64,000 nucleotides of DNA, from the NCBI GenBank assembly GCA_023053685.1, contig JALIGW010000016.1, forward strand, positions 4,201,001 through 4,265,000, read 5' to 3'. A program made the translations under genes and the position numbers. The notes below the pieces were generated by a model. It ran no database searches. It saw only the letters and a program-made list of their open reading frames with translations, and was not told the origin of the DNA. This document shows positions 32,296-44,584 of the stretch, in pieces. Source of the stretch: Diadophis punctatus similis (Eukaryota > Chordata > Lepidosauria > Squamata > Dipsadidae). Each line of letters begins with the position of its first letter. Positions within the stretch are counted from its first letter, which is position 1.

Positions 32296-32962
32296 GGCAA
32301 GCGGCTTTACGTGATTGCGCTGTCCGCTGATTGTCAGTGCGGTAGTGCCTCAGTTCGGCCGCTTGCCTCTTAGGTTGAGGAAGCTATCATTGCTTCGCGC
32401 CGGTTCCTGCATTTTCATCTTGTGTGAACCCGCGTCGGTGTGAGGAAGTCCTCGTTACATTGAAGACAAGAAGAACAGGCAGAAGGTGGGAAAGAAGAGG
32501 GAGCAGAGCATGGCGGCATCCGTGCCAGATAAAAACATCAAGAAGAAAACAGAGAAAAAGCTGGCTGCTCGAGAGGAAGCCAAATTGTTGGCCAGTTTCA
32601 TGTCGGTCATAAATAACATGAGAAAGCAAGTAGTAATTATAGTTCCGTCTGAGCAACTTTCATATTGTGGAGTTCAACTTCCAGAATTCGCCAGGCAGCA
32701 AGATAAGAAAACGCTATGTGACGTTATATTGATAGTCCAGGAAAGGAGGATCCCAGCTCATCAGGTTATACTTGCTTCAGCCAGTCACTTTTTTCACTTA
32801 ATGTTTACCACAAATATGATTGAATCAAAGTCATTTGAAGTTGAATTAAAGGATGCTGAGCCAGATATAATTGAACAGCTGGTGGAGTTTGCTTATACTG
32901 CAAGAATTTCTGTGAACAGCAACAATGTCTAATCATTGTTGGATGCAGCAAATCAATATCAA
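32296..32962 (+). pseudogene. KLHL7: Spliced partial copy of KLHL7 (5' UTR, exon 1, start of exon 2 BTB domain)
   Basis: KLHL7 is the BTB-Kelch substrate adaptor of a CUL3 ubiquitin ligase. An ATG at 32510 opens MAASVPDKNIKKKTEKKLAA, REEAKLLASFMSVINNMRKQ, and after a 78-nt insert KTLCDVILIVQERRIPAHQ ... FEVELKDAEPDIIEQLVEFA, the KLHL7 N-terminus and BTB fold. The frame is open for 140 codons to TAA at 32930-32932, which replaces a Gln codon. Homology runs to about 32962 (SLLDAANQYQ) and stops at the LTR. The GC-rich sequence 32296-32509 is inferred 5' UTR. No Kelch repeats. Absence of the expected intron shows an RNA origin. Confidence 0.85.
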
Positions 32963-32965
32963 TTC

Positions 32966-33306
32966 TCTCAGGTTCCAAAAAGAAAAGAGAAAGGAACACA
33001 AACAAACACAAACCTGGTTTGCTAATGTCTGCTTTACTTCTTTCCTGGCACTCACTGACAAGAGAAAATCTTTTTAGGGCTGCTCACCCGTGCTCCCCAT
33101 CCCCTTATATTCATTAATCACCACCCACCCACACACACGCAGGTCCGGAAATGAGCCGTGCTACTCCATAAGCCAGTTTCCGTCTTCAGTTTGCAGTTCT
33201 TAAAGGAGAATAGCTTCTTGCATTAGTGTCCAAGCTGCTCAAAGACCAGTGCAGCCTCTCCCCACCGAATGGCAGCTCCCAGACGGCCAGTAAGCAGGAG
33301 CTGACA
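32966..33306 (-). repeat. LTR (5' LTR of the minus-strand gypsy element)
   Basis: 341 bp, ends CTGACA at right. The left end TCTCAGG is a variant of TGTCAGG. It abuts the KLHL7 copy with no primer-binding site in between. Confidence 0.88.
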
Positions 33307-33311
33307 CCTTA

Positions 33312-33856
<545 letters not shown>

Positions 33857-34104
33857 TGATGTTTATTGTAGATGGTTCCCAATGTTTTCTATGAAAGATC
33901 TGAAAGTAAAAACGAAATTACTACTAATATCTTGCATAGCCAAATCCAGGTTCGGAAGGGTGATAATATGGCAAATTCCTTTTCCAACTTCAGTTGGTTT
34001 GCTGGATAGAAATGTGGTGTGTGTGCTTTCAAGTCCATTTTTGCTGCCTAGGCAGTTTTCTTGGCAAGGTTTCAAAAGTAATTTGCCCTTCCCTTTTTCC
34101 TAGA

Positions 34105-34215
34105 GCTGAGAGGGAGTGACTGGCCCAAGGTCACCCAGCCAGCTTTCATGCCTAAGGCAGGACTAGAACTCATAGTTTCCTAATTTATAGCCTGTTGTCT
34201 TAATCATTGCACCAA
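34105..34215 (-). mobile_element. MIR-like SINE fragment
   Basis: GTGACTGGCCCAAGGTCACCC ... GGACTAGAACTCATAG ... TTAATCATTGCACCA, a CORE-SINE type sequence. Confidence 0.65.
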
Positions 34216-34305
34216 ACACTTATCATCACAGCACAGTTTCAGCTAAAAATTGCACTTCTATATCTCCACATCTTTACTATTTACTATTGGTGAGTGTCTG
34301 AACTA

Positions 34306-34807
34306 CCGTATTTTTCGGAGTATAAGATGCACCTTAGTTTGGGGGAAGGAAAATAGGGAGAAAAAATCTACCTACCAGGTATTTATCTGGCTAGCGTCCT
34401 TAGTCTGTTCAGCTTCAGCACATTATTTTATCCTCTAGTTAGGGCTGAAAAACCCTTTTTCAGAGGGAGTAGGAATGAAAACAAGCCTGCAAAGACTTAG
34501 GGCAGGAAAAACTGCTTCGGAGGGAGTAGGAATAAAAAAAAATGCCGCAAGCCAGGAAGATTGTTAGCACCGCATTAGGGCTGAAAAAGCCTTTTTCAGA
34601 GGGAGTAGGAATGAAAACAAGCCTGCAAAGACTTAGGGCTGGAAAAAACCTTCTTTGGAGGGAATAGGAAGCCGGGAAAATTGTTAGCACCTCGTTAGGG
34701 CTGGGAAAAAAGCTTCGAAAAAGCTACATTCGAAGTATAAGATGCACCCAAATTTTCAGCCTCTTTCAGGGAGGAAAAAGGTGCGTCTTATACTCCGAAA
34801 AATATGG
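34306..34807. mobile_element. MITE with CCGTATTTTTCGGAGTATAAG inverted ends (TA target)
   Basis: Ends CCGTATTTTTCGGAGTATAA and its complement; TA on both sides (34304-34305, 34808-34809). Interior has repeated AGGGCTG(A/G)AAAA...GGGAGTAGGAA units. Other copies at 37143-37782 and 59439-59823. Confidence 0.9.
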
Positions 34808-34854
34808 TAGTCCCTGCGTTTTCATGGCAGCATCTTGAGAAATAAATGTCTATG

Positions 34855-34985
34855 GATATTCTCAGTCATCCAGATCATGGTTGTCCCAAAGGTGCTTTTT
34901 CAAGAGGCAACTGGACTTTCTGGTGTGTGTTTTTTTTTGAAGACGTTTAACTTCTCATCGAAGAAGCTTCTTCAGCTGTCTTTGT
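34855..34985. repeat. Unclassified interspersed repeat, inverted copy of the 3110-3290 family
   Basis: GGATATTCTCAGTCATCCAG ... GGCAACTGGACTTTCTGG ... CATCGAAGAAGCTTCTTCAG. Confidence 0.5.
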
Positions 34986-36918
<1,933 letters not shown>

Positions 36919-37041
36919 GGGTGGCGGATACATTTTCATTCTGCAAATCGCCCTATTAGTATAGAAGGAGTGTGTGCATGTGAGTTTTTAACTTCAAGAC
37001 GTGTGTTCTTCTGGAATACTTTAAGAGAGACTATCAGAGTT

Positions 37042-38043
37042 TGTTGCATAAATCAAAACCAGAAGCACGCACAGATAACTGATTCAGCTGGATTCATTAA
37101 CTTCTTTATAAACATAATAATAGATATACAATACCACAAGTACCATATTTTTTGGAGTATAAGATGCACCGGGATATAAGACGCACCTTAGTTTTGGGGG
37201 AGGAAAATAGGGGGGGGGGAAATCTGCCTACCAGGTATTCATCTGGCTAACGTCCTTAGTCTGGTCAGCTTCAGCACATTATTTTATCCCCTGGTTAGGA
37301 CTTTAAAAAACCTTCTTCGGAGAGAGTAACAATGAAAGAGCCTGCAAGCCAGTAAGAGCTGGGAAGATCATTAACACCTGGTTAGAGCTAGAAAAAAACT
37401 TATTCGGAGCAAGTAGAGTAATGAAAAAAACCCTGCAAAGACTTAGGGCTGGAAAAACATTCTCCGGAGAGAGTAACAGTTAAAGAGCCTGCAAGGTAAG
37501 AGCTGGGAAGATCATTAGCACCTGGTTAGAGCTAGAAAAAAACTTATTCGGAGCAAGTAGAGTAATGAAAAAAAACCTGCAAAGACTTAGGACTGGAAAA
37601 ACATTCTCCGGAGAGAATAACAGTGAAAGAGCCTGCAAGGTAAGAGCTGGGAAGATCGTTAGCACCTAGTTAGGGCTGGAAAAAAAGCTCCAAAAAAGCT
37701 ACATTCAGAGTATAAGACGCACCCAAATTTTCAGCCACTTTTAGGGAGGAAAAAGGTGCGTCTTATACTCCAAAAAATATGGTAGATTATTTCTTCAATG
37801 TAGCAACAGTTACAAGCAAAACATAAGCAGTTTCATTTCCAACAGCAGGCAGGCTTTCAGTTCAGAGTTCAGAGAAAGCTGAGAGTACAGAGTGGGCTGA
37901 GCCACGCCCAGCCTTCTAGCTTCAGTTTCGATTCTCTGCACAGACTCAGATATGTTTAGCTCCCATTGGCTGACTTAGTTGCTGTTCCTATTCATTGGCT
38001 CACCTTGTTACCATTGGCTCTCCTAGTCATGAATATTCTAACA
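37042..38043 (-). repeat. LTR-like repeat, copy 1, interrupted by a MITE
   Basis: About 356 bp excluding the MITE. TGTTGCATAAATCAAAACCA ... TCATGAATATTCTAACA; minus-strand reading gives TGTTAG...CAACA (TG..CA). Interior has GATTGGCT/CCATTGGCT boxes. Collinear with 42348-42683. Solo LTR is the likely identity, but no clean target duplication was found. Confidence 0.65.
37143..37782. mobile_element. MITE with CCATATTTTTTGGAGTATAAG inverted ends, internally expanded
   Basis: TA at 37141-37142 and 37783-37784. A roughly 135-140-bp unit (GAGCTGGGAAGATCATTA ... GAGAGAGTAACAG) is tandemly duplicated between about 37355 and 37650. Confidence 0.9.
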
Positions 38044-38469
38044 GAGACTTCTTTTTAAGAAGAAATAATGATAATAATCCCTTTTCATCTTTTATTCAGT
38101 AGTCATAAATGTTCTCCAGAACAACCTTGTCTTTGTTAACCACTTTGAGGTTTTCCATTTCTTTTGCTTGTAATATATAATTGAATAGTCACTTTTCTAA
38201 ATATCTAAGCAGCATATGCCTGCTCGGTGTGGGTCCCTGTCTTGTGTCCAGGTTCCAGAATATTTGCAGAAAACGGTAAAAAGGTGTCAAAATGGCATGC
38301 AATGCACGTAAAAAAAAGGCGAAGCTTCAATTGGACTGCCGTGGTTACCATTTTGACTTTTCTGACCAAACCCTGCAGACAGCTCTACAAGGCTATGCAA
38401 ATTTAAAAAGCTTCTCCAATGAAGCTTACTTCCAACATTAATTCTTTGCTTTGCCCCCTTTTTTTTTAG
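38044..38469. other. FLT3 intron 21, 3' end
   Basis: No element recognised. Ends in CTTTTTTTTTAG. Confidence 0.5.
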
Positions 38470-38569
38470 GTGTCAATCCTTACCCCGGAATGCAAGTTAA
38501 TGAGAAATTCTACAAGCTTATTCAAAATGGATTTAAGATGGACCGTCCATTTTACGCTACGGAAGAAAT
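38470..38569 (+). CDS. FLT3: FLT3 exon 22 (kinase C-lobe)
   Basis: 100 nt, phase 1 in, phase 2 out. G plus GT gives GVNPYPGMQVNEKFYKLIQN then GFKMDRPFYATEE, near-identical to mammals. The donor lies inside GAAGAAAT|GTATGT; the AT joins exon 23 to make Ile. Confidence 0.98.
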
Positions 38570-38617
38570 GTATGTTCAGGGCGTAAAGGTTAGGGTGGGA
38601 CTGTCCAGAGTATAATG

Positions 38618-38752
38618 CAGTGTTTCTCAACCTTGGCAGTTTGAAGATGTGTGGACTTCAACTCCCAGAATTCCCCAGTCAGCATTGCTGGCTGTGGAAT
38701 TCTGGGAGTTGAAGTCCACACATCTTCAAACTGCCAAGGTTGAGAAACACTG
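38618..38752. mobile_element. hAT-type palindromic mini-element (CAGTGTTTCTCAACC ends)
   Basis: Perfect arms CAGTGTTTCTCAACCTTGGC and complement. Perfect target duplication GTATAATG (38610-38617, 38753-38760). Inserted 48 bp after the exon 22 donor. Confidence 0.96.
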
Positions 38753-38760
38753 GTATAATG

Positions 38761-39780
38761 TAAGAAGACACGTAGCCCTTGCTCTCATTTCCTTGCTTCT
38801 AACTACACTGTTACCTGTTATCTGTGACTTTCTTGGACTACTTTTGGACACGGTTAGACACCATTGTGCAGTAGTCATATAGGCCAAGAAAATTAACCTT
38901 CAAAAGAGGATACAGGTGATTGGCCTTGGTGATTTAGGGTGTTTTTGTGGAAAACTATATTTTTCTCTAAGGGTACTTCTACACAAGAGTCCTGCATTGC
39001 CTCGACTTAGCTCTCTGTTCTCACAATATCAGTAAGTCCTCAACTTATAACCAACCCAAAAAATAGGCCTTATGACCTGGATTTGAAGTTCTGATAGTTG
39101 GGTCTCCATGGTTACATGTCCAAACTTCAAGGGCTTTGCAAGATATTTGCATCTCTTTGCAGCAAACATAACATGTCACCCTACATTTTTTAAAGGATAG
39201 TTTTACTATAGCAATTATGTTTAAAAACTTGTGCCACAATATTACTTCTGAAATGACAGGGCTCCAGTGGAGATTGTCACTCAGTTTAAACCATCATCTG
39301 CACAAGATAGAAATACCTAATACATAGTTTGTAGAAATAGATTTAGGTCATAAATATTTGCAAGATACAACTAAGACAATTCAATCAGAAAGGGAATAAC
39401 TTAAGATTGTCGATATGTTTTGATCAAAAATGCATCTCCAGATATTACTCAGATCCATTTAAATCCCCATCACTATATGCAATTATTAGACCATGCTAGT
39501 CCATCAACAGCTGGATTACAGCAGGTCCTAACATCATACATATTGTAAAATTTAAGGCATAATATTAATTTTCAATTTTCTGCTTTTTGATGCTTCATAT
39601 TTGTAAATATTTATCAATTCTATATGAAACTGATGTTCTGCATATTCTAGGTTCTTTTAACTCTGCATAATACCACAATATCTGTGACATATATATGTCT
39701 CCTTGGTCTTATCAGTTAGAAAATGCTGGGAAAAATAGCTCTGTATTTTTCCTCTCCCTTCTTTTATCTTGTTTTTGCAG
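38761..39780. other. FLT3 intron 22 remainder
   Basis: 1.0 kb. A decayed element may occupy 39030-39180 (TCCTCAACTTATAACCAACC). Ends in GTTTTTGCAG. Confidence 0.55.
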
Positions 39781-39886
39781 ATACTTATTACTGTGTTCCT
39801 GCTGGGCTTTGGACTCCAGAAAAAGACCATCTTTTTCGCAGCTGCTTTCCCTTCTAGCATGCCAGCTGGCTGAGGCAGAAGGAACA
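39781..39886 (+). CDS. FLT3: FLT3 exon 23 (end of kinase domain)
   Basis: 106 nt, phase 2 in, phase 0 out. AT plus A gives Ile, then YLLLCSCWALDSRKRPSFSQ and LLSLLACQLAEAEGT, matching YIIMQSCWAFDSRKRPSF...GCQLADAEEA. The CW..D...RP motif closes the C-lobe. Donor ACA|GTAAGT. Confidence 0.98.
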
Positions 39887-40086
39887 GTAAGTGAGCCTTA
39901 CAAACAAGCCATTTTTTTCTGTTCTAGGTTTGCACCATATTTATTAGCACACATGTCAAGGGACTGTGAACGATATCCTTGCTGCTGATTCTTTTTAGAA
40001 AGAGCAATCTTTTCTTGGGATGAAGGATGCTAGGAATCTAATCTTTTCCCTAGTCTCCAAGGTCTCAAGATAAATTATAATTGCCC

Positions 40087-40170
40087 TTCTTCCTTCCTTC
40101 CTTCCTTCCTTCCTTCCTTCCTTCCTTCCTTCCTTCCTTCCTTCCTTTCTTCCTTCCTTCCTTCCTTCCG
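40087..40170. repeat. (CTTC)n tetranucleotide array
   Basis: About 20 units with a few interruptions, left of a GC-rich block. Confidence 0.96.
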
Positions 40171-40670
40171 AGGCAAGCCCCGGCAGCCGTAAGGGGGGTG
40201 CACAAAGCTGCAGCTTCTGCTGCGTCTGGCCCGGAGGACAAGCTGGCTGGCGGTGCGGGAAAAATCCTTCCTGGCCCTTGCCAGCCGGGCCTGGTCTTCT
40301 CTCCGGGGCGGCGTCCGGCGGGTGCCCCACGTCTCCACTCCTTCCCCCCGTGTGGCAGACCTGGGAAAGGACACGGCCAGACCTGCCAAAGCCGCTGCTC
40401 CCTCTATGCCTCCGGAAGCGCATTCCTGGCTGTTGCCGTCAAGCGGGGCTGAGCGTGCGAGGCGCTGAACTGGGCCCTCGGGCACGTCAGAGCGCGGTGG
40501 GGGGTTTTCCCTGCCCGGCCCGGAGCTGTTTCCCTCAAGATCCGCTCGAGGGAAGCGAGGCGCTTTGCGCAAATTCGAAAAGCGGGACTTTTTTGAAATG
40601 CCGCGGGACGCGGGACAATTTGTTTAAAATCGGGTCTGTCCCGCCAAAAGCGGGACGTCTGGTCACCTTA
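40171..40670. repeat. CpG-rich 500-bp block ending in a GGGAC repeat unit
   Basis: Strongly GC- and CpG-rich against an AT-rich intron. The right end (40580-40670) has alternating GCGGGAC/GTCCCGC words (AAAGCGGGACGTCTGGTCACC), which I believe is a dispersed DNA element. Open frames on both strands are compositional. Confidence 0.6.
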
Positions 40671-41119
40671 GTCTTAGCTAACTTTGTAGGCTGTCTGTCA
40701 GACTTGGTTGAGCCTTGCTGGTGATGCAATCTTCCCAGGTGCCATGTGGTGAGTTCTGTTGCAAGATGGGTAGAGTGATAATCCTATCATGTCCTGAGGG
40801 CCATGACTTAATCCCATCATCCAGGAGCTGAAGAGGGGAGGGGGCAGGGAGCTGCAGGGAGCTGCTTTGTCTTTAAAAACATGTTTCTCCTTTTCTCTCA
40901 TCTGTCTTTTTAATATTTCCCAGAATATTACATTCATCTAGGAGGGGTGTGTGTGCTAACTTCCTTCACTTCCAACTCTGTTATTCTAAAAAAAAAGTTC
41001 TTCCCTATTTCTCCCAATTGTAAGAACTCCCCTCATCCTTAGGCTCTGAAAGAGGTCAGCTCCAAAACCTGACCAATCCCCAAATGCATCAAGGAATTGC
41101 TGGTTAACTATTTAATTCC
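40671..41119. other. FLT3 intron 23 interior, no recognised element
   Basis: 449 bp, nothing recognised. Confidence 0.5.
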
Positions 41120-41127
41120 ATGACAAC

Positions 41128-41548
41128 CAGTGGTGGGTTCCTACCGGTGCGGTCCACTCTGTCGTTCCGGTAGCAGCCAGCAGATGGCACTATTTGCGTG
41201 CGACAGCTCCGGTGCCGTCTTCCCCAGTCTGTCGCACAGCGCCATCTTTTTTTGGGAATTTTTAGGCTGATTTTGCTTCCTGCGCATGCGTGGAAGCCAA
41301 ATCCCGCGAGGGGATGCACGTGTGCACAAGATTTTAGCGGTTTTTTTGCTTCCGCGCATGCGCAAAAGCAAAAAAAGTGCCGAAATCGCGTGCACGTATG
41401 CGTCCCCTTGCGAGATTTTGCTTCCGCGCATGCGCAGGAAGCAAAATCTTGCGAGGCGGTGCACGTGCGTAGCGAGCGAGAGCGTGCCAAAACATGGCGA
41501 TGCGCGCATAGCGCACCGGTAGCACGAAGAACAGGCAACTTGCCCCTG
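41128..41548. mobile_element. hAT-type element (family A), complete
   Basis: CAGTGGTGGGTTCCTACCGG ... CTTGCCCCTG. Perfect target duplication ATGACAAC (41120-41127, 41549-41556). Interior of GCGCATGCG(A)AAGCAAAA palindromic blocks. Confidence 0.95.
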
Positions 41549-41853
41549 ATGACAACATTTTGCCTATATTTGCATTAATAAAAGGCTGCACTGGGGGTGA
41601 CCTGTCCAGCAGATGAGAATAAAGATGAGGGACCAAAAGAGAAAGTGGGCGTTGCTTTACAAAAACCTTCTGCCCCAAACACATGGGTGAGGGTTTTTTA
41701 GGTGCCCTGAGACTTCTTCACACTGTTCTTAAAATTTGCCCACACCTTAGCAAGAGAAACTACATGTCAAATACTGAAAAGAGTTGTATAATGTTGTTCC
41801 ATTAGTAATGATGGTGTTAATTTGGCTATTTATGTTCACATCCTATAATTTAG

Positions 41854-41979
41854 GCATGCTGGACAGATCATATTGATACCTCTAAGCACGGGTCCAGTTC
41901 CGAAAGCAACCCACACGTGAGGAGAGAAGCAGAGCTCACTATTCCTCTGTTGGATGAAGATATTGCAAGGGAAAAATAA
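41854..41979 (+). CDS. FLT3: FLT3 exon 24 (C-terminal tail, stop)
   Basis: 126 nt including TAA at 41977-41979; phase 0 in. Encodes ACWTDHIDTSKHGSSSESNP then HVRREAELTIPLLDEDIARE K. Diverged but collinear with the mammalian tail (VSECPH...FSREMDLGLLSPQAQVEDS). Identified by the acceptor TAATTTAG, correct phase and position. An AATAAA overlaps the stop. Confidence 0.9.
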   Translation, partial: ACWTDHIDTSKHGSSSESNPHVRREAELTIPLLDEDIAREK

Positions 41980-42347
41980 AGCAGACTTTTTTTTCTTTAC
42001 AAACTAAGCCATATAAGCTGAAGGAAATCAAAAGAGATTACTTTGCCTTCCTTAAAGGGTCTAATTTGCTGCTATTGCCACTGAGTTTTTCATATCGATT
42101 CTATCCACTTTGCTTCTCAGCTGAAATTTGGTATGGGTCTCCTTCAATTTCATTAGCTGGATGGAAGATCTCTTTTATACAAGCCCCATTTTAAAACATG
42201 GTTGTTGCTGAATTTCTTTGAAAATTATATGCATCTCTAAAGTCAAGGTCTACGTTCCAGATCTTTGTATTTCAAGCAGATGCAAACAGTAAAAACATGT
42301 CCATATGTTTTGTAATTGAAGTTTCCAAACATGAATGTATTAAAGTT
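41980..42347 (+). other. FLT3: FLT3 3' UTR (probable, extent unknown)
   Basis: Sequence after the stop. Hexamers seen: AATAAA at 41975-41980 (overlapping the stop) and ATTAAA at 42339-42344. Neither has a clear GU-rich downstream element, and the true polyadenylation site may be further right. Confidence 0.5.
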
Positions 42348-42683
42348 TGTTGTAAAAATCAAAACCAGAAGCACACACAGATGACTGATTCAGCTGGATT
42401 CATAAACTTCTTTATAAACATAGTAACAGATGAATTTACAATACCATTAGAAGAGTTCTTCTTCAAGCAGTTACAGTTAAACACAAGCAGGAGAGTTAGT
42501 TTCATTTCAGCAGAGAGTACAGAGAGAAGAGTGAGCCACGCCCAGCCTTAAGCTTAAGCTTTCCAGTTTCGATTCTCTGCACAGACTCAGAAGTGGTTAG
42601 CTCCTATTGGCTGACTCAGTTGCTATGCCTATTCATTGGCTAACCTTGTTAACATGGCTCTCCCAGTCATGAATATTCTAACA
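42348..42683 (-). repeat. LTR-like repeat, copy 2
   Basis: 336 bp collinear with copy 1 at 37042-38043 (TGTTGTAAAAATCAAAACCA ... TCATGAATATTCTAACA), same orientation. Minus-strand TGTTAG...CAACA. Confidence 0.68.
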
Positions 42684-43176
42684 GAATGTATTGTAGCCTG
42701 AGCTTAACTCACACAGTTCAGCTAACTGCACTTATATTATATCCTCACTAAATATATAACCAAAGGGTTATATCAGCTATCAAAAGGACAAGCATATAGA
42801 TATGGATACTTATGGAAATAGTGAATTTGGGTAGATTATCTCTGAATTTTCCTCAGACCACAGACTTTTTAATACTATTTCACAGCGATGTTAAAGATAA
42901 AAGGTTTCATCGGGCATGAAATACTGGAATTCTGTATATATTGTTACTGAGATTGATAAAATCCAGAAAAACAATATTTGGGGCAGAAATGCAAGAAAAT
43001 GTCAAATGAAATTGGAACAGGAGCATCCAAATTTTGGGAGCTAAAATTTGTTCAGAATTTTAACTGCAGGCACTATTATGAAATACAGCAGCTGCTATAC
43101 GTTAGATGTGACCCATCACAAAGCACCTATTGAAAGCAAGCTAATTAGGGTGCTTCTTACCATCTTTTCCAAGACC
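42684..43176. other. Downstream of FLT3, no recognised element
   Basis: 493 bp, AT-rich. Confidence 0.5.
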
Positions 43177-43184
43177 TTCTACAT

Positions 43185-43321
43185 CAGGGCTGTCAAACTC
43201 ACGGCCCGTGGGCCGGATGCGTTACGTGCTGGCCCCGCCCACACCTGGTTTAGCAAAGGGGGGGAAGTCCTGATATATCACGTGATGCCGCCGTGATGGT
43301 GTGAGTTTTTTGACATCCCTG
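43185..43321. mobile_element. hAT-type mini-element (family C)
   Basis: CAGGGCTGTCAAACTCACGG ... TTTTTTGACATCCCTG. Target duplication TTCTACAT/TCCTACAT (43177-43184, 43322-43329). Confidence 0.9.
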
Positions 43322-43329
43322 TCCTACAT

Positions 43330-44584
43330 ATTTCCCACCATCTATTATTTCTTCAGTCAACCGCCATTTTTATTTTCTAGAAATGTAAGCTCTTATAAAG
43401 CCCAGAAACTTAATTACAAATTATACAGATGGTGAAAGATGGGGCCTTGTTTTTGGCATGCCAGCAGCAAATCAGGGGGAACAGGCAGGCTGGTAGAGGA
43501 TTTGGGGAAACCTAGGTTTAGAGCATCGAAATAACTTTATAAAAAAATATAACTACTTGGCCACATTAACAAAAAGCAGGGGGACGTATTCTTCAAAAGC
43601 AGCAAGAAAATCTCTGGGAATGCTGCGTACAGGACAAAGAAAAGGGGTGATGTACAAAGTACAAAGTAATGCACCACCACCCCTCTCTCTTGCTTCTCTA
43701 AATAGAAGGCCAGGCAGGAGAAAATCTACAAAAGACTTGTTTGAGTTTGCGAGCCTAGCAGGAAAGAAAGGGAATTAGAAATGCTAACTTAGATTGTCCA
43801 GTCCACTATAAACTCCAATGAACTGGATCCAGAGCTAGAACTGTAAACTTAATAGAAGTTAGCTGCTTTATAATTCACAATTAACATGTGACATTAGTTG
43901 ATAGGTGAGTGAATGGCTGCATTCACCCTATACGAGTAATCTGTTCTGGTGTTATTCTAAGTAAATACCTAGTGAGCCAGCAACAGACGATCAGGGAATC
44001 AGACCATTCTAGACAAACAGGGAACAGCCATTTAACAATTCACAGCCCTGGGGGGAATAATCAAATACTAAAATATTTGCTGACTGCTAAAATCAATTTG
44101 TTCTCCGCAATTATCTTCAGCATTAAGGACTGTATTAAATGATTGTTTGAATATTCAGTATAATTTGATAGCAGTTTATGCTTATACTTGATAATGAATG
44201 TGTAGCAATATTTGACAGCAATGTGCAACTGAATTACTGTAGTACTGAATTATCTCTTCCAATTGGCATGCAGTTGATTTCAATGTGTGCTTTTATATAC
44301 CTTTTATGTCTGCCAAAATCAAAAGATGCTATCAACCTTAAATTTCTATGGCAATGTCAATTCCAGGTTTCAGTCTTCACCTTTGAAAATGGTTTGGGGA
44401 TTAAGGCAAATTTATAAGTTATTTTTTTAAAAGTTTACTTACATTATAATAAACATTGGGGCTGGAACATAAATAGAAGAATATGAGTCTTCTTTTTGAT
44501 GAGAGAATGACAGGTTACTGTTGAAAACTCTGGCATATCTACAGAACAGGAAACTGATTGTATGTATGCATTCCAGCTTCAGTG
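43330..44584. other. Intergenic, no recognised element
   Basis: 1.25 kb. Open stretches have no protein-like signature. Confidence 0.5.

Larger units (their letters stand above)
30853..33306 (-). mobile_element. Ty3/gypsy LTR retrotransposon remnant carrying a KLHL7 transcript copy
   Basis: Two direct LTRs bound a 1.77-kb interior. The flanks CCTTG (30848-30852) and CCTTA (33307-33311) look like a 5-bp target duplication. On the minus strand the interior reads: KLHL7 sequence (antisense to the element), integrase core end, integrase C-terminal part, chromodomain split by a SINE, a polypurine-like AGAAGGGGCCACA, then the 3' LTR. Primer-binding site, gag, protease, reverse transcriptase and RNase H are missing, so it cannot move on its own. 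Confidence 0.88.

Noticed and set aside
38570..38608. Exon 22 reading on past GAAGAAATG into TATGTTCAGGGC
   Set aside because: GTATGT at 38570 is a good donor, and only splicing at AT| gives the correct phase to exon 23 (I-YLLLCSCWA).
40075..40724. Overlapping frames of up to 165 codons around the CTTC array
   Set aside because: Compositional: (CTTC)n gives KEGR repeats, the GC-rich block gives stop-poor frames on both strands, and no domain is recognisable.
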